From: Lactiplantibacillus songbeiensis
Lineage (GTDB): Bacteria; Bacillota; Bacilli; Lactobacillales; Lactobacillaceae
Length of the DNA: 64,000 nt
Direction of reading: 5' to 3'
Assembly: GCF_005405125.1 (NCBI RefSeq)
Contig: NZ_BJDL01000001.1
Location: 83,745 to 147,744 of the forward strand
This document shows, one piece after another, positions 36,236 to 45,494 of the stretch. The translations under genes and the position numbers were made by a program. Position 1 is the stretch's first letter. Every line of letters starts with the position of its first letter. A model generated the notes under the pieces. It saw only the letters and a program-made list of their open reading frames with translations, was not told where the DNA came from and made no database searches.

Positions 36236-36652
36236 ATGCTCGATCCAACTGATATTGAGATCTTAAAAATTTTAAACCGTAATTGCCGCATTAAACTCAA
36301 CCATTTAGCAAAGGAAGTTCACCTAACACCCCCGGCCGTGGCCTCCCGGGTGGAACGGCTTGAGGCTACCGGTGTCATTCGCAAATATACCATTGAAGCC
36401 AATCTCGCTGAAATGGGCTTCCAACGCCAAGTCTTCATTCAAGCCGGCCTCAAAGCTAACCAGAAAAAGGCCTACCTAGCATTGATCAAACGTTATCGCA
36501 ACACGATTCGCCACCACTATCGAACGACCGGTGAGATGAATGCCTTGATTGAAGCCGCATTCTTCACCGCCGCTGATTTGGACGATTTCTTACAACAACT
36601 GAGTGTCGTCGCAACTTACCGCGTGATTGATATCGTGGCCGAAGCTTTTTAA
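36236..36652 (+). CDS. Lrp/AsnC-family transcriptional regulator
   Basis: 138 residues: an N-terminal winged helix (DIEILKILNRNCRIKLNHLAKEVHLTPPAVASRVERLE) and a C-terminal RAM ligand domain. Divergent from opuC with a ~200-bp shared upstream region, so it may control that operon. An amino acid is the likely effector. Confidence 0.92.
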   Translation: MLDPTDIEILKILNRNCRIKLNHLAKEVHLTPPAVASRVERLEATGVIRKYTIEANLAEMGFQRQVFIQAGLKANQKKAYLALIKRYRNTIRHHYRTTGEMNALIEAAFFTAADLDDFLQQLSVVATYRVIDIVAEAF

Positions 36653-36654
36653 GC

Positions 36655-36691
36655 TAAAAAAGACGCTACCTAGTTTAGGTAACGTTTTTTT
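36655..36691. terminator. Bidirectional terminator
   Basis: ACG-CTACCTA/TAGGTAACGT stem flanked by A-run and T-run, between the convergent Lrp and GGDEF genes. Confidence 0.85.
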
Positions 36692-37820
36692 AAGCGCTCG
36701 TAATCTGCATCCGACCATGACGCTTCGAATGATATAAATTACGATCAACGCGATTATAAAAATCAAGTAATTCCTGATCTACAGCCCGTAACTCGGACAC
36801 GCCAACTGAAATCGTTGGTTCAATCGGCTGCCCATCTGCGACAACTCGTAGGTGGTTAACTGCATTGAAGATCTGCGCCACAATCGGCTGCGTGGCGGCC
36901 AAGTGATAATCGGGGAACAAGAGATTAAACTCCTCGCCCCCGGTTCGAAAAAGTTGAATTCGCGGATCATTTTCATCAAGCACTGTTTGAACGGTCGTCA
37001 CGACTTGCTGTAAGACTTCATCCCCTGCCAGATGTCCATGCGTATCATTGATCTGCTTAAAATGATCAATATCAAACATCATCATCGTTAATGGCTGATC
37101 CGTATTTTTGCTCTTCTCGAACCAACACGTCCCCACATCAACATACGACGCGTAATTTTCCGCCTTGGTCAATGAATCATGACTGGCAAACCGTTTTAAC
37201 CGTTGCTTCAGTTCACTATCATGGGTCAGCATAATCACATAGCTATACAGCAAGATGGCAAAAACGACCAGATACAACCACTGCAGGGTCAGCATCTTCC
37301 AACTCAACTGATACTTTAACTTCATCCAATACCACAACAACCAACCAAATGGGATGATAATGGTGAGATAGATAACCGGGGCTAAGCGAGACGTATGCCA
37401 CTTGCGATAAGCAATATTCAGCCCCCAGAACAGGAGACATAACGTCACCGTATGCCACCAAGATAACCAAGACGTCATTGAATGATTATAGATCATAAAA
37501 ATAACCACGGTGGGGAATAACCAAATACCAGCTACCCGATCACTCAAGAAGTAACCGCAAAAGATAATCGCAATCAATTGGAAGTTCATAAACTGCCAAT
37601 CATAAGTCTGACCAATCACGAGGGTTTGCAAGCTAAACGTGAAAACGACCATGTAGAGCACACCATACCAAGTTTCGATCGTGCGATCCGTAATCTCCCA
37701 GTGGTGCCCATGCACCCAGCGCTTCAGCCACCCCACACTCGCCCAGTACAATGTTAAGACCCCTAAAACAAAGAAAACACTGGTCGTAAATGGTGCCACG
37801 TGCCAGTTCGTCCAGGTCAT
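36690..37820 (-). CDS. Membrane-bound diguanylate cyclase (GGDEF)
   Basis: About 376 residues: six to seven hydrophobic segments (to about 205), then a GGDEF domain with DIDHFKQINDTHGHLAGDEVL and the active loop RTGGEEFNLLF. No RxxD inhibitory site at the usual distance. The enzyme should make cyclic di-GMP from two GTP. The start at ATG 37820 is set by GGGAGG. The EAL protein at 39424 may be its counterpart. Confidence 0.92.
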   Translation of the reverse strand: MTWTNWHVAPFTTSVFFVLGVLTLYWASVGWLKRWVHGHHWEITDRTIETWYGVLYMVVFTFSLQTLVIGQTYDWQFMNFQLIAIIFCGYFLSDRVAGIWLFPTVVIFMIYNHSMTSWLSWWHTVTLCLLFWGLNIAYRKWHTSRLAPVIYLTIIIPFGWLLWYWMKLKYQLSWKMLTLQWLYLVVFAILLYSYVIMLTHDSELKQRLKRFASHDSLTKAENYASYVDVGTCWFEKSKNTDQPLTMMMFDIDHFKQINDTHGHLAGDEVLQQVVTTVQTVLDENDPRIQLFRTGGEEFNLLFPDYHLAATQPIVAQIFNAVNHLRVVADGQPIEPTISVGVSELRAVDQELLDFYNRVDRNLYHSKRHGRMQITSA

Positions 37821-37930
37821 CACATCACCTCCCTCTTAAATTGGTTAGGACAGCTTAATTGATGAGCGCCAAAATTAGCCGATCACGCACAACCAAACTC
37901 CCTATCGTCGTTCATTTGTTTAGCGATAAC

Positions 37931-39286
37931 CTAGCTACGGACATAACCGCCTTCTTGTTCAACCGCAATCTGACCAACTAGATTCAAGTAATCAAATGGG
38001 TTGTTGAAGTTCGGCGAGAACAACATGTCGACCATTGCCAACTGATCAATCGTGCCATTATTTTGCATCAACACGGAGACCACGTTGGCCGATTGTGACA
38101 CGCTATGCTTGCTCATCAGCTGAACGCCAAGCACTTTACGACTATTCCGATCGTAGACCAGTTCAATATTGACATTAAACGCATCGGGCATAAAGTCCGG
38201 TCGATACGGACCGTCATAGTGCGCGGTCGTCGCATTCAAATGGGCTGCTAAAGCTTGCTTTAAGGTTAAGCCGGTACCGGCGATCGTTTGTCCGAATAAA
38301 ATAATGCCAGTTGTAGATTGCGTCCCAATCGTCCGCACGCGTCGTTCACCAACGTTGATTCCAGCCAACGTTCCTTGCCGAATCGCATGTGAAGCTAATG
38401 GAGCATAAACCTGAGTATGCGTTGGATTAGAATGAATGACCGTCGCATCACCAGCCGCTAAGATTGCTTCGTCAGACGTATACATATAATCATCCGTAAT
38501 AATCGCGCCTTTCTTGGTCATCTTAACTTGACCTTCCAAAAGGTTGGTATTCGGTAACATCCCGGCGCTGACCGCCGCCATATCGACCACAAAGTCGCCA
38601 GCCGTCGTTGCGACCACTAAGTGACCCTCAGCATCATCATCAAAACTAGTCACCGTCGTATCCGTCACCACGTGAACCCCGTTATCGGTTAACAAGGTCA
38701 TCACCGCCGTCGACAAGGCTGGTTCTAAGTAATCATTCAATAAATACTTTGGCCGCTGGAACAGCGTGACTTGATGGCCCGTCTTCGCATAGCCTTCAGC
38801 GAGTTCGACGCCGATATGACCGCCACCTAGAATCGCAATTCGCGGTTGATCGTTGGTCGCGGTACATAAATCGTGCGCTTGATCATAAGTTTTGCAAAGC
38901 ATCACTTTTGGATTTTCAATCCCCGTAATGGCTGGAATCGCGGTAATGGAGCCAGTTGCCATGATTAACTTGTCGTAGCTGGTGGTTTGCATTTCTTTAG
39001 TGATTAGATTCTGAACCAGCACCGTCTGCTGCTTAGCATCAATTTTAATGACATCATGCTGAATCCGCATGTGGACACCTTGCTTGGTAAAATCAGCCGG
39101 TTCGGCGTAAAAGGTATCCTCCAGACGCGGCACCGTTCCTTCAATATGCAAATAAGTGGCACATGATAGATAAGAAATATTCGCTTGACGTTCATAGACT
39201 GTAATATCCGCTGTCGGATAAGTCTTCAGAATTTGTTTAATCGCTGCAATTCCTGCGTGTGTACACCCGACTACCACAATATTCAT
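37931..39286 (-). CDS. nox: NADH oxidase/peroxidase-type flavoprotein
   Basis: About 451 residues with the layout of H2O-forming NADH oxidase or NADH peroxidase: FAD site VVVGCTHAGIAA with His10, single redox Cys42 in NISYLSCATY, NAD site AILGGGHIGVELAEGY, FAD motif ILAAGDA, and a C-terminal dimerisation domain. I start at ATG 39286 (AGGGG at the right distance) rather than TTG 39292. It removes oxygen or peroxide and regenerates NAD+. Oxidase versus peroxidase cannot be settled from sequence. Confidence 0.9.
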   Translation of the reverse strand: MNIVVVGCTHAGIAAIKQILKTYPTADITVYERQANISYLSCATYLHIEGTVPRLEDTFYAEPADFTKQGVHMRIQHDVIKIDAKQQTVLVQNLITKEMQTTSYDKLIMATGSITAIPAITGIENPKVMLCKTYDQAHDLCTATNDQPRIAILGGGHIGVELAEGYAKTGHQVTLFQRPKYLLNDYLEPALSTAVMTLLTDNGVHVVTDTTVTSFDDDAEGHLVVATTAGDFVVDMAAVSAGMLPNTNLLEGQVKMTKKGAIITDDYMYTSDEAILAAGDATVIHSNPTHTQVYAPLASHAIRQGTLAGINVGERRVRTIGTQSTTGIILFGQTIAGTGLTLKQALAAHLNATTAHYDGPYRPDFMPDAFNVNIELVYDRNSRKVLGVQLMSKHSVSQSANVVSVLMQNNGTIDQLAMVDMLFSPNFNNPFDYLNLVGQIAVEQEGGYVRS

Positions 39287-39423
39287 AGGCAAAAGCCCCT
39301 TTCTTTTTTTAAAAGATTAGTTTATTATATTAATACGCATATACGTTTATAGTTATTAAATATACAACCTTAACATTATACTAACTTTCAACTTAAAAGC
39401 AAACTGCCAGAGGAGGCCCTCTA

Positions 39424-40119
39424 TTGAACCCAACTTACCGTTTTTTTGTTCAACCGCAAGTCAATACGCTCACCAAAACCATTGCCGGCTATGAATTGTT
39501 AATCCGGCAACAGACAGCGGCAGGCTGGCGTTTACCAGCTTCTTTCACCGCAATCGATCCCGTGGTTTTCGCCGACTTATTAATCCAAGCTACCAAGGTT
39601 TTAGGCAACAAAGTCCAACATTGTTCGGTGAACATCAGTCGTCAACAATTAATGACCACTACGATCGCCCAAGCCTTAATCCAATGTCAGATTCAACTCT
39701 ATCCAACCAAATTAGTTGTTGAATTAACCGAAGACGAAAGTACTGAAGACTACTGTACTGACGCCGTTCTAGCGCATCTCGAAATGTTCGTTCAACACGG
39801 CATTGAAGTCTCATTGGACGATGTTGGCAGTGGTGAAAACTACTTCACTGAGATTCGCGATTTATTGCCATATGTCAGTGAAATTAAGTTTGCGTTACAA
39901 AACTTCAAACAACACTTTCAAGATCCCGAAATGCTACGACGCGTTCGTTTCTGGCGTGCCATTAGTAACGAATATGCTTTACGAATGGTGCTTGAAGGTA
40001 TCGAAGATCAACCAGACAATCAACTAAGTAACCAGCTCGGTATCGGCGTTAAACAAGGCTATTACTTTGGTAAGCCGCGCTTATTGCAACTACCAGCAAA
40101 GACAACTTACTGCGCCTAA
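39424..40119 (+). CDS. EAL-domain cyclic di-GMP phosphodiesterase
   Basis: A 231-residue stand-alone EAL domain. Catalytic positions seen: GYELLIR (ExLxR), VNISRQQL (metal Asn), ELTEDE, SLDDVGSG (DDxG), EIKFAL (Lys kept, following Asp lost), VLEGIED and GVKQGYYFGKP. Most metal ligands are present, so activity is plausible though loop 6 is altered. It starts with TTG 39424 after AGAGGAGG. Confidence 0.88.
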   Translation: MNPTYRFFVQPQVNTLTKTIAGYELLIRQQTAAGWRLPASFTAIDPVVFADLLIQATKVLGNKVQHCSVNISRQQLMTTTIAQALIQCQIQLYPTKLVVELTEDESTEDYCTDAVLAHLEMFVQHGIEVSLDDVGSGENYFTEIRDLLPYVSEIKFALQNFKQHFQDPEMLRRVRFWRAISNEYALRMVLEGIEDQPDNQLSNQLGIGVKQGYYFGKPRLLQLPAKTTYCA

Positions 40120-40139
40120 ACTTTAAATCTAATCGCATA

Positions 40140-40189
40140 AACGGTGTTCACAGTACTCTTAACTGAGTTATTGCGAACACCGTTTTTTA
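40140..40189 (+). terminator. Terminator of the EAL gene
   Basis: AACGGTGTTC/GAACACCGTT arms and a six-T run. Confidence 0.85.
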
Positions 40190-40196
40190 TTTAACC

Positions 40197-41087
40197 TTAC
40201 CCATGCCGGTAGTGTCGACTGCCAGCCCGCTTCACATCTTTACGCGCAAAATGGGTTAACTTTGCCGCCCCAACTGTCGCCTGGTTCATTAACTTATCGA
40301 ACTGGCGATCAGACAACCAATGCCGCGCCGTTAATGACACGCCAGCGCCCATCCCAGCGTGATAGCGAGTCTTTGGCTTCACATCGTTGACTGCTCGAAC
40401 CATCAGCTTCGCAATCACACCTGGATTAGACGCGAACGTATCGAACAACGAGAGCATTGCCCCCACGTTACGCGCTTGCTTGCCATAAGCCGTTTCACCA
40501 GACACTTCTAGTAACTTCTTTTCAGCGATACCGGCCCATTCGGTCTTAATACCACCTGGTTCAATGATCGACACGTCAATGCCAAACGGTGCTAGTTCCA
40601 TCCGCAACGCATCGCTCATCCCTTCGATCGCATGCTTGGTACCCATATACCACGCACTCAACGGCTGATAAATCTTCCCACCGATGGACGACACATTAAT
40701 AATCCGACCACGGTGTTGCGCCCGCATGATTGGTAAGACTAATTGCGTTAAGCGCATCACGCCAAAGACATTCACTTTGAATTGATACTCACCTTCAGCT
40801 AACGGCACATCTTCCAGTGCCCCATACGAACCATAACCGGCATTATTGATGAGCACATCTAAACGGTGTTGTTCCACCTCAATCGTTTTGACCGCTGCAA
40901 CCAAGGTCGCTTCATCCGTCACATCCAACTTCAAGACGTGCACCCCCGCAGCCGCTAGATCCGTCATTTTTTCGACTCGCCGGGCGGCACCATAAACAAT
41001 ATTGCCTTGCGCCTGCAACTTTAAGGCCGTCGCTTTCCCGATTCCTGATGATGCACCCGTGATTAGAATGACCCGTGGCTTTGCCAT
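40197..41087 (-). CDS. Short-chain dehydrogenase/reductase
   Basis: About 296 residues. NAD(P) site ITGASSGIGKATA, NNAG (LINNAGYGS), catalytic Ser in NVSSIGG and YxxxK (WYMGTKHAIEG, so Y-M-G-T-K is intact). The basic residue after the Gly motif (ARRVEK) favours NADPH. ATG 41087 chosen over 41111 because GGAGG lies between them. Substrate unknown. Confidence 0.9.
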   Translation of the reverse strand: MAKPRVILITGASSGIGKATALKLQAQGNIVYGAARRVEKMTDLAAAGVHVLKLDVTDEATLVAAVKTIEVEQHRLDVLINNAGYGSYGALEDVPLAEGEYQFKVNVFGVMRLTQLVLPIMRAQHRGRIINVSSIGGKIYQPLSAWYMGTKHAIEGMSDALRMELAPFGIDVSIIEPGGIKTEWAGIAEKKLLEVSGETAYGKQARNVGAMLSLFDTFASNPGVIAKLMVRAVNDVKPKTRYHAGMGAGVSLTARHWLSDRQFDKLMNQATVGAAKLTHFARKDVKRAGSRHYRHG

Positions 41088-41215
41088 AAGTTTTGCCTCC
41101 ATTATTCTCAACTAATTAATGCCATGCTACCCCTTACTAGCGCGAAATGCAATCGGATTCATAACCAGAGATATGCTAAAATAATGGTAAGCAGTTTTAA
41201 AAAGGGGTTGGGAAA

Positions 41216-42166
41216 ATGTCCGTTAACTTTGGAATTTTAAGTGCCGCTTCAATTGTTCCCCGCGTGGTCACCGGCATGCGTGAATCATCCTTGGCCACGC
41301 CGCAAGCTATCGCCGCCCGTTCACGGGTTAAAGCCGAAATGGTGGCTTTACGTTGTCAGTTGCCGACCGTCTATGACGATTACGAGACCTTATTAAGTGA
41401 TCCGCAACTTGATGCCATTTACATTCCAACTTACAATGCCGGACACTTTCCGTTAGCCAAGCTGGCCTTGCAGCACCACAAACCCGTCTTACTCGAAAAG
41501 CCATTCACCCTAACCGCTGCCCAGACACAAGCCTTGTTTGACTTAGCTGCGCAAGAACAGGTCTTATTAATGGAAGCACAAAAGGCCATCTTTTTACCGA
41601 TTACGCAGCAAGTCAAACATTTATTGGCTGCTGGAACACTGGGACACGTGCGAACGATTAACATTACCGAGTACCATCCTAGCGGTAATCCAACTGGCTG
41701 GTTCACGAATCGTGCGGCGGGTGGCGGGGCTTTATATGGCAGTGGTGCCTATCCGCTAGACTACTTGCAATACTTATTCGCACCGACTGATTTAACGATG
41801 ACCGGCGTCGCAACGATTCCGACCGGCTTAACCGATACCCAAGCCGCACTCAGCTTACAGTTTGGCGACTGCCTAGTGACCTTATTGATCACCTCAGCGC
41901 AGCCACAGCCTAGCCAGATGGTCATTCATGGTGACTTAGGAACGTTGACGATTCCTAACTACTGGAAGACGGATCACGCGACCTTGGCCCTCAACGACCA
42001 GCCTGTGAAGACGCTCCACGCCGATCAACAAAGTGAATTTCGCTTTGAAATCGATCACTTTTGTCAGCTGCTCATGACCGGTCAAACAACGAGTCCCGTC
42101 ATGACACCAGCAATCACGAAACGGACCATCCAATTAATCGAAGCTTGTTACCAGCAATGGTTTTAA
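41216..42166 (+). CDS. Gfo/Idh/MocA-family oxidoreductase
   Basis: A 316-residue NAD(P)-dependent sugar or polyol dehydrogenase. The Rossmann start NFGILSAASIVPRVVTG has lost the usual GxGxxG (SAASIV). The EKP motif (VLLEKPFTLTA) and the C-terminal sheet domain (GGGALYGSGAYPLDYLQ) are typical. Eighteen bases before the nucleoside hydrolase gene, so likely one transcript. Confidence 0.87.
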   Translation: MSVNFGILSAASIVPRVVTGMRESSLATPQAIAARSRVKAEMVALRCQLPTVYDDYETLLSDPQLDAIYIPTYNAGHFPLAKLALQHHKPVLLEKPFTLTAAQTQALFDLAAQEQVLLMEAQKAIFLPITQQVKHLLAAGTLGHVRTINITEYHPSGNPTGWFTNRAAGGGALYGSGAYPLDYLQYLFAPTDLTMTGVATIPTGLTDTQAALSLQFGDCLVTLLITSAQPQPSQMVIHGDLGTLTIPNYWKTDHATLALNDQPVKTLHADQQSEFRFEIDHFCQLLMTGQTTSPVMTPAITKRTIQLIEACYQQWF

Positions 42167-42184
42167 ATATGAGGAGGAATTTTC

Positions 42185-43096
42185 ATGCCAATTAAACTAA
42201 TTATGGACACCGATCCTGGAATTGATGATGCCGCTGCAATCACGATTGCCTTGAATCATCCCGACCTAGAATTACAATTACTCACGGCCGTTGCCGGCAA
42301 TGTCACCGTTGATAAGACCACACTGAATGCCTTAAAACTTGTGCGTTTCTTCAATAGTGATGTACCGGTTGCTGAAGGTGCCGCACAACCCCTGATTAAG
42401 CCTTTTGAAGATGCTGCCCGGATTCACGGGGAATCTGGCATGCCAGGGTATGACTTTCCAACTGACTTACCCAAACCACTGCCAATGACCGCGGTTGAAG
42501 CTTTACGCGATATATTATTAGCTGCACCCGAACCACTTACCTTAGTACCAACCGGCTCCTACACGAATATCGGCCTACTGTTAAAAACGTATCCCGAAGT
42601 CATCCCACATATTAAACAAATCGTGGCGATGGGCGGCTCCCTCGGTAAGGGCAATATGACCAGTGCCGCTGAATTCAACGTCTTCACCGACCCCCATGCG
42701 GCAGCGATTATGTATGCCTCAGGGATTCCAATTACGATGGTCGGCCTTGATGTCACCATGAAAGCCTTGTTAACTCCAGCGACCATGCAGACGTTACCAA
42801 CGTTAGGTCGGACTGGGACCATGTTGCACGCCCTCTTCACGCATTATGGCGATGGCGACCAGACTGGCGTACCGATGCATGATGTCAATACGCTCTTTTA
42901 CTTATTGCATCCCGAAGCATTCACGACCGAAGCGATGTGGATCGATATCCAAACTGATGGTCCGGCCATCGGTGAAACGGTTGGCGATATTCGCGGGGCT
43001 TATCATAATGGCCGCACGAACGCGACTGTCTGTGTCGATATCGACGCGCCAGCGTTTAATAAGTGGTTCTTAGCCACTGTTAAAGCAATCGGCTAA
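42185..43096 (+). CDS. Inosine-uridine-preferring nucleoside hydrolase
   Basis: 303 residues. The calcium/ribose motif MDTDPGIDDAAAI at the N terminus, VAMGGSLGKGNMTSAAEFNVFTDPHAA and VPMHDVNTLFY (active-site His/Asp) identify the IunH/RihC family. It hydrolyses nucleosides to ribose and base. GAGGAG site. The next ORF starts at its stop codon. Confidence 0.94.
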   Translation: MPIKLIMDTDPGIDDAAAITIALNHPDLELQLLTAVAGNVTVDKTTLNALKLVRFFNSDVPVAEGAAQPLIKPFEDAARIHGESGMPGYDFPTDLPKPLPMTAVEALRDILLAAPEPLTLVPTGSYTNIGLLLKTYPEVIPHIKQIVAMGGSLGKGNMTSAAEFNVFTDPHAAAIMYASGIPITMVGLDVTMKALLTPATMQTLPTLGRTGTMLHALFTHYGDGDQTGVPMHDVNTLFYLLHPEAFTTEAMWIDIQTDGPAIGETVGDIRGAYHNGRTNATVCVDIDAPAFNKWFLATVKAIG

Positions 43097-43350
43097 TGAA
43101 ACCAGAAAATACTTGGATCTTGCAATTCGGCGGGATCTTAATTTCAGCCGGGGTCATTTTAGCGGCGTTCGGCTGGTCCAGTTGGCCACTGGCTGCGATG
43201 ACTTTGACCGCTTTACCACTCAGTTGGGGATCGGTTCAACTAACGAAAGCTTACAGTTCATCAGCTTTGAAACGTTTCTTCCTATTAATAGGATTAGTAC
43301 TGATTTTAGATCTGATACTTGGTTTAATTTGGTTTCGACGGATTTTGTAA
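43096..43350 (+). CDS. Small membrane protein, unknown
   Basis: 84 residues with two to three hydrophobic helices and no recognised family. The ATG overlaps the nucleoside hydrolase stop codon (TAATG), which is the best evidence that it is translated. A weak hairpin with a seven-T run follows at about 43352-43379. Confidence 0.6.
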   Translation: MKPENTWILQFGGILISAGVILAAFGWSSWPLAAMTLTALPLSWGSVQLTKAYSSSALKRFFLLIGLVLILDLILGLIWFRRIL

Positions 43351-43504
43351 TAAAAAGACGGCTACGGTCGCCTTTTTTTGATACGCATTCTTTACGCAAA
43401 CAATACATGATCATGCTATTGCCAACTCCGAATTGGCGGCATACTATCATTAGTTACTACCGTCACTTTCAAAGGAGCTGGACGTTATCTTAACTGAACA
43501 AGAT

Positions 43505-44806
43505 ATGCCGTTTCCAAATGAAAATAATCAGCTAGAATACAAAGAACAGTTTAACGAAAAACTCAAAAAAGAAATCGCAGCTTTTCTAAACGGTCAAATG
43601 ACCGGCTACATTTATCTGGGTGTCAACGATCAATCACGTCAACTCACCCATTCATTTACACCTCACGAAGCCCATCAGATTGAAGAAACCATTAGTCATT
43701 GGCTGACCAGTTCAATCTATTATCCCAGTCCAGTGGGTTTAGTTACTGTCCATACTGACAATAGTCCGCTCTGTATCTCAGTAATAGGCGGTGATTACCA
43801 ACCTTATGCCCTTGACGGAAAAGTCTATATTCGAAATAATTCCGAATCCGTTAAAGCTTCCGCTGAACGTGTTCAAAAGATGTTACGGCAAAGCAGTCTA
43901 GGCACCTATGATAAATCAGAATCAGCACAACAAGCCCTGACGTTTAAATATTTAGATATTATGACTGACGCCGCCGAATTAGACTTTAAACAAAATGCGC
44001 TTGGCTTTCAGTTAAGCAACAGTCAAGCCTACACCAATACCGCCTTTTTAATGAGTGACCAATGCGACTTCTCCGTTAAAGTCGCTGTGTTTGAAGGCTT
44101 AACCGTTGATCAATTCAAAGACCGCAAAGAAGTTCGCGGCCCCATCCCCAAACAGATTGATGAAGTTCTCGCCTTCTTAAGTCTCAATAATCAACTCTCT
44201 TCAGTGATCACTGGTGCTGGTCAACGAACCGATCAACAGAGTTATCCGACAGTCGCAATCCGTGAAGCCGTGATTAATGCGATTGCACACCGTTCATACT
44301 TTAGCCGCGCAATGGTTCAAATCGAACTTTTCGACGACCGTTTAACGATTATGTCTCCCGGCCCATTGCCAGGCGGCCTGCAACCAGCCGCGATGTTGAA
44401 CGGCCAATCGGTTCCTAGAAACTACAACATTCTCAATTGTTTATTCCGTTTAAAATACATTGAAAACTATGGGACTGGCATGCGGCGTATCTTCAATAGC
44501 TATCACGGAACTGGTCAGAAACCTAGTATTCTAGCGATGGAAGACTTTGTTAAGCTGACATTACCTAATTTGAACTACACACAGGTAGTTCAAAATTTAG
44601 AACAAAATCCAACACTTATCATTAATCCCAATCAACAAAAAATCATTGATTACTTAAAGCAACATCAAATTGCTACTAGAAATGATATTCAGAAACTACT
44701 CAAAATTAAAGACACTCAAGCAAATGCCTATCTAAAAGATTTGGTTACACAAGATATCATCAAAAAGACTGGGATTAATCGCAGCACTAGATACCAATTA
44801 TCCTAG
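43505..44806 (+). CDS. AlbA_2/Schlafen-type ATP-binding protein
   Basis: About 433 residues. N-terminal AlbA_2 (Slfn-like) domain with LEYKEQF, IAAFLNGQMTGYIYLGVND and VYIRNNSESVKAS. Then a HATPase_c_4-like segment (PTVAIREAVINAIAHRSY, ..NYGTGMRRIF) and a C-terminal winged helix (RNDIQKLLKIKDTQANAYLKDL). Annotated in relatives as a transcriptional regulator, but the true role is unknown. The best Shine-Dalgarno (AAAGGAG, 43471-43477) is 10 bases before an in-frame ATC (43487), not before ATG 43505, so a non-standard or mutated start is possible. Confidence 0.82.
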   Translation: MPFPNENNQLEYKEQFNEKLKKEIAAFLNGQMTGYIYLGVNDQSRQLTHSFTPHEAHQIEETISHWLTSSIYYPSPVGLVTVHTDNSPLCISVIGGDYQPYALDGKVYIRNNSESVKASAERVQKMLRQSSLGTYDKSESAQQALTFKYLDIMTDAAELDFKQNALGFQLSNSQAYTNTAFLMSDQCDFSVKVAVFEGLTVDQFKDRKEVRGPIPKQIDEVLAFLSLNNQLSSVITGAGQRTDQQSYPTVAIREAVINAIAHRSYFSRAMVQIELFDDRLTIMSPGPLPGGLQPAAMLNGQSVPRNYNILNCLFRLKYIENYGTGMRRIFNSYHGTGQKPSILAMEDFVKLTLPNLNYTQVVQNLEQNPTLIINPNQQKIIDYLKQHQIATRNDIQKLLKIKDTQANAYLKDLVTQDIIKKTGINRSTRYQLS

Positions 44807-44809
44807 CCC

Positions 44810-44864
44810 AACCGGGAGCAAACCGGGAGCAAACCGGGAGCAAACCGGGAGCAAACCGGGAGCA
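44810..44864. repeat. Five tandem copies of an 11-bp repeat
   Basis: AACCGGGAGCA repeated five times exactly, starting 4 bases after the AlbA_2-type stop codon and ending before the terminator. Eleven is not a multiple of three, so any reading frame would rotate through all three. Confidence 0.95.
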
Positions 44865-44867
44865 AAC

Positions 44868-44917
44868 AAAATCCCCAGCTCTAACGCTAACCGCGCTAGG
44901 ACTGGGGATTTTTATTT
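44868..44917. terminator. Bidirectional terminator
   Basis: AATCCCCAG/CTGGGGATT arms with flanking A and T runs, between convergent genes. Confidence 0.85.
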
Positions 44918-44919
44918 AA

Positions 44920-45402
44920 CTATTCAGTAACCGTCGTGGGTAAGCGTAATTCAACAACCGCATCCATCGGTTTTCCATTTAGCAATGCCTCGACAATAAA
45001 ACTATCACCGGTATACAACTCTGGGCGCTTAGGTAAGATTTTACCAAAGAACTCACCAATCAATTGGTCAAACAATTGTCGACTAGACCCACCTTGTGCC
45101 CGCATGACAATATAATTACCAGCTGGTAACTCACGGATTTCCGCATCGTCAGTGGTGACGGTCGTATTAGCCCCAGCAAAATAAGTAAACTGTTCATCGT
45201 GAGTTCCACTCACAGCGTAGCCAATTTTGTCTCGACTGCCGGCCATCAAAGCGCCAAACTTGCCACTTTGTGCTAAGCTGCCAAAATGCGTGGTTTTCAA
45301 TTGTGAGACCGTTTGAATATTGGTCATGGTTGGTAATGGTAATGGTGTTGCGTAGCCAGTTAACGTCACTTGGTCAAAAGATTTGATTTCATAATTAGTC
45401 AT
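44920..45402 (-). CDS. GyrI-like small-molecule-binding domain protein
   Basis: 160 residues matching the AraC-effector-binding/GyrI fold as a stand-alone protein: alternating strands, a central YAVSGTHDEQFTYFAG segment and LPAGNYIVMRAQGG. It probably binds hydrophobic ligands. Divergent from the WYL regulator with about 90 bp between, so likely its target. Confidence 0.8.
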   Translation of the reverse strand: MTNYEIKSFDQVTLTGYATPLPLPTMTNIQTVSQLKTTHFGSLAQSGKFGALMAGSRDKIGYAVSGTHDEQFTYFAGANTTVTTDDAEIRELPAGNYIVMRAQGGSSRQLFDQLIGEFFGKILPKRPELYTGDSFIVEALLNGKPMDAVVELRLPTTVTE

Positions 45403-45494
45403 TAGTTTAAGTCCTGCTTTCGATTTGATAGACTTAGTTTAACAAGTTATACTTGCCAACTAGCTGTCAGGTATTAAAAAGTTAGGAGAAAAAA

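Noticed and set aside
43113..43493. 126-codon rightward ORF over the small membrane protein
   Set aside because: It is out of frame with the TAATG-coupled 84-residue ORF and lacks a ribosome binding site at its start.
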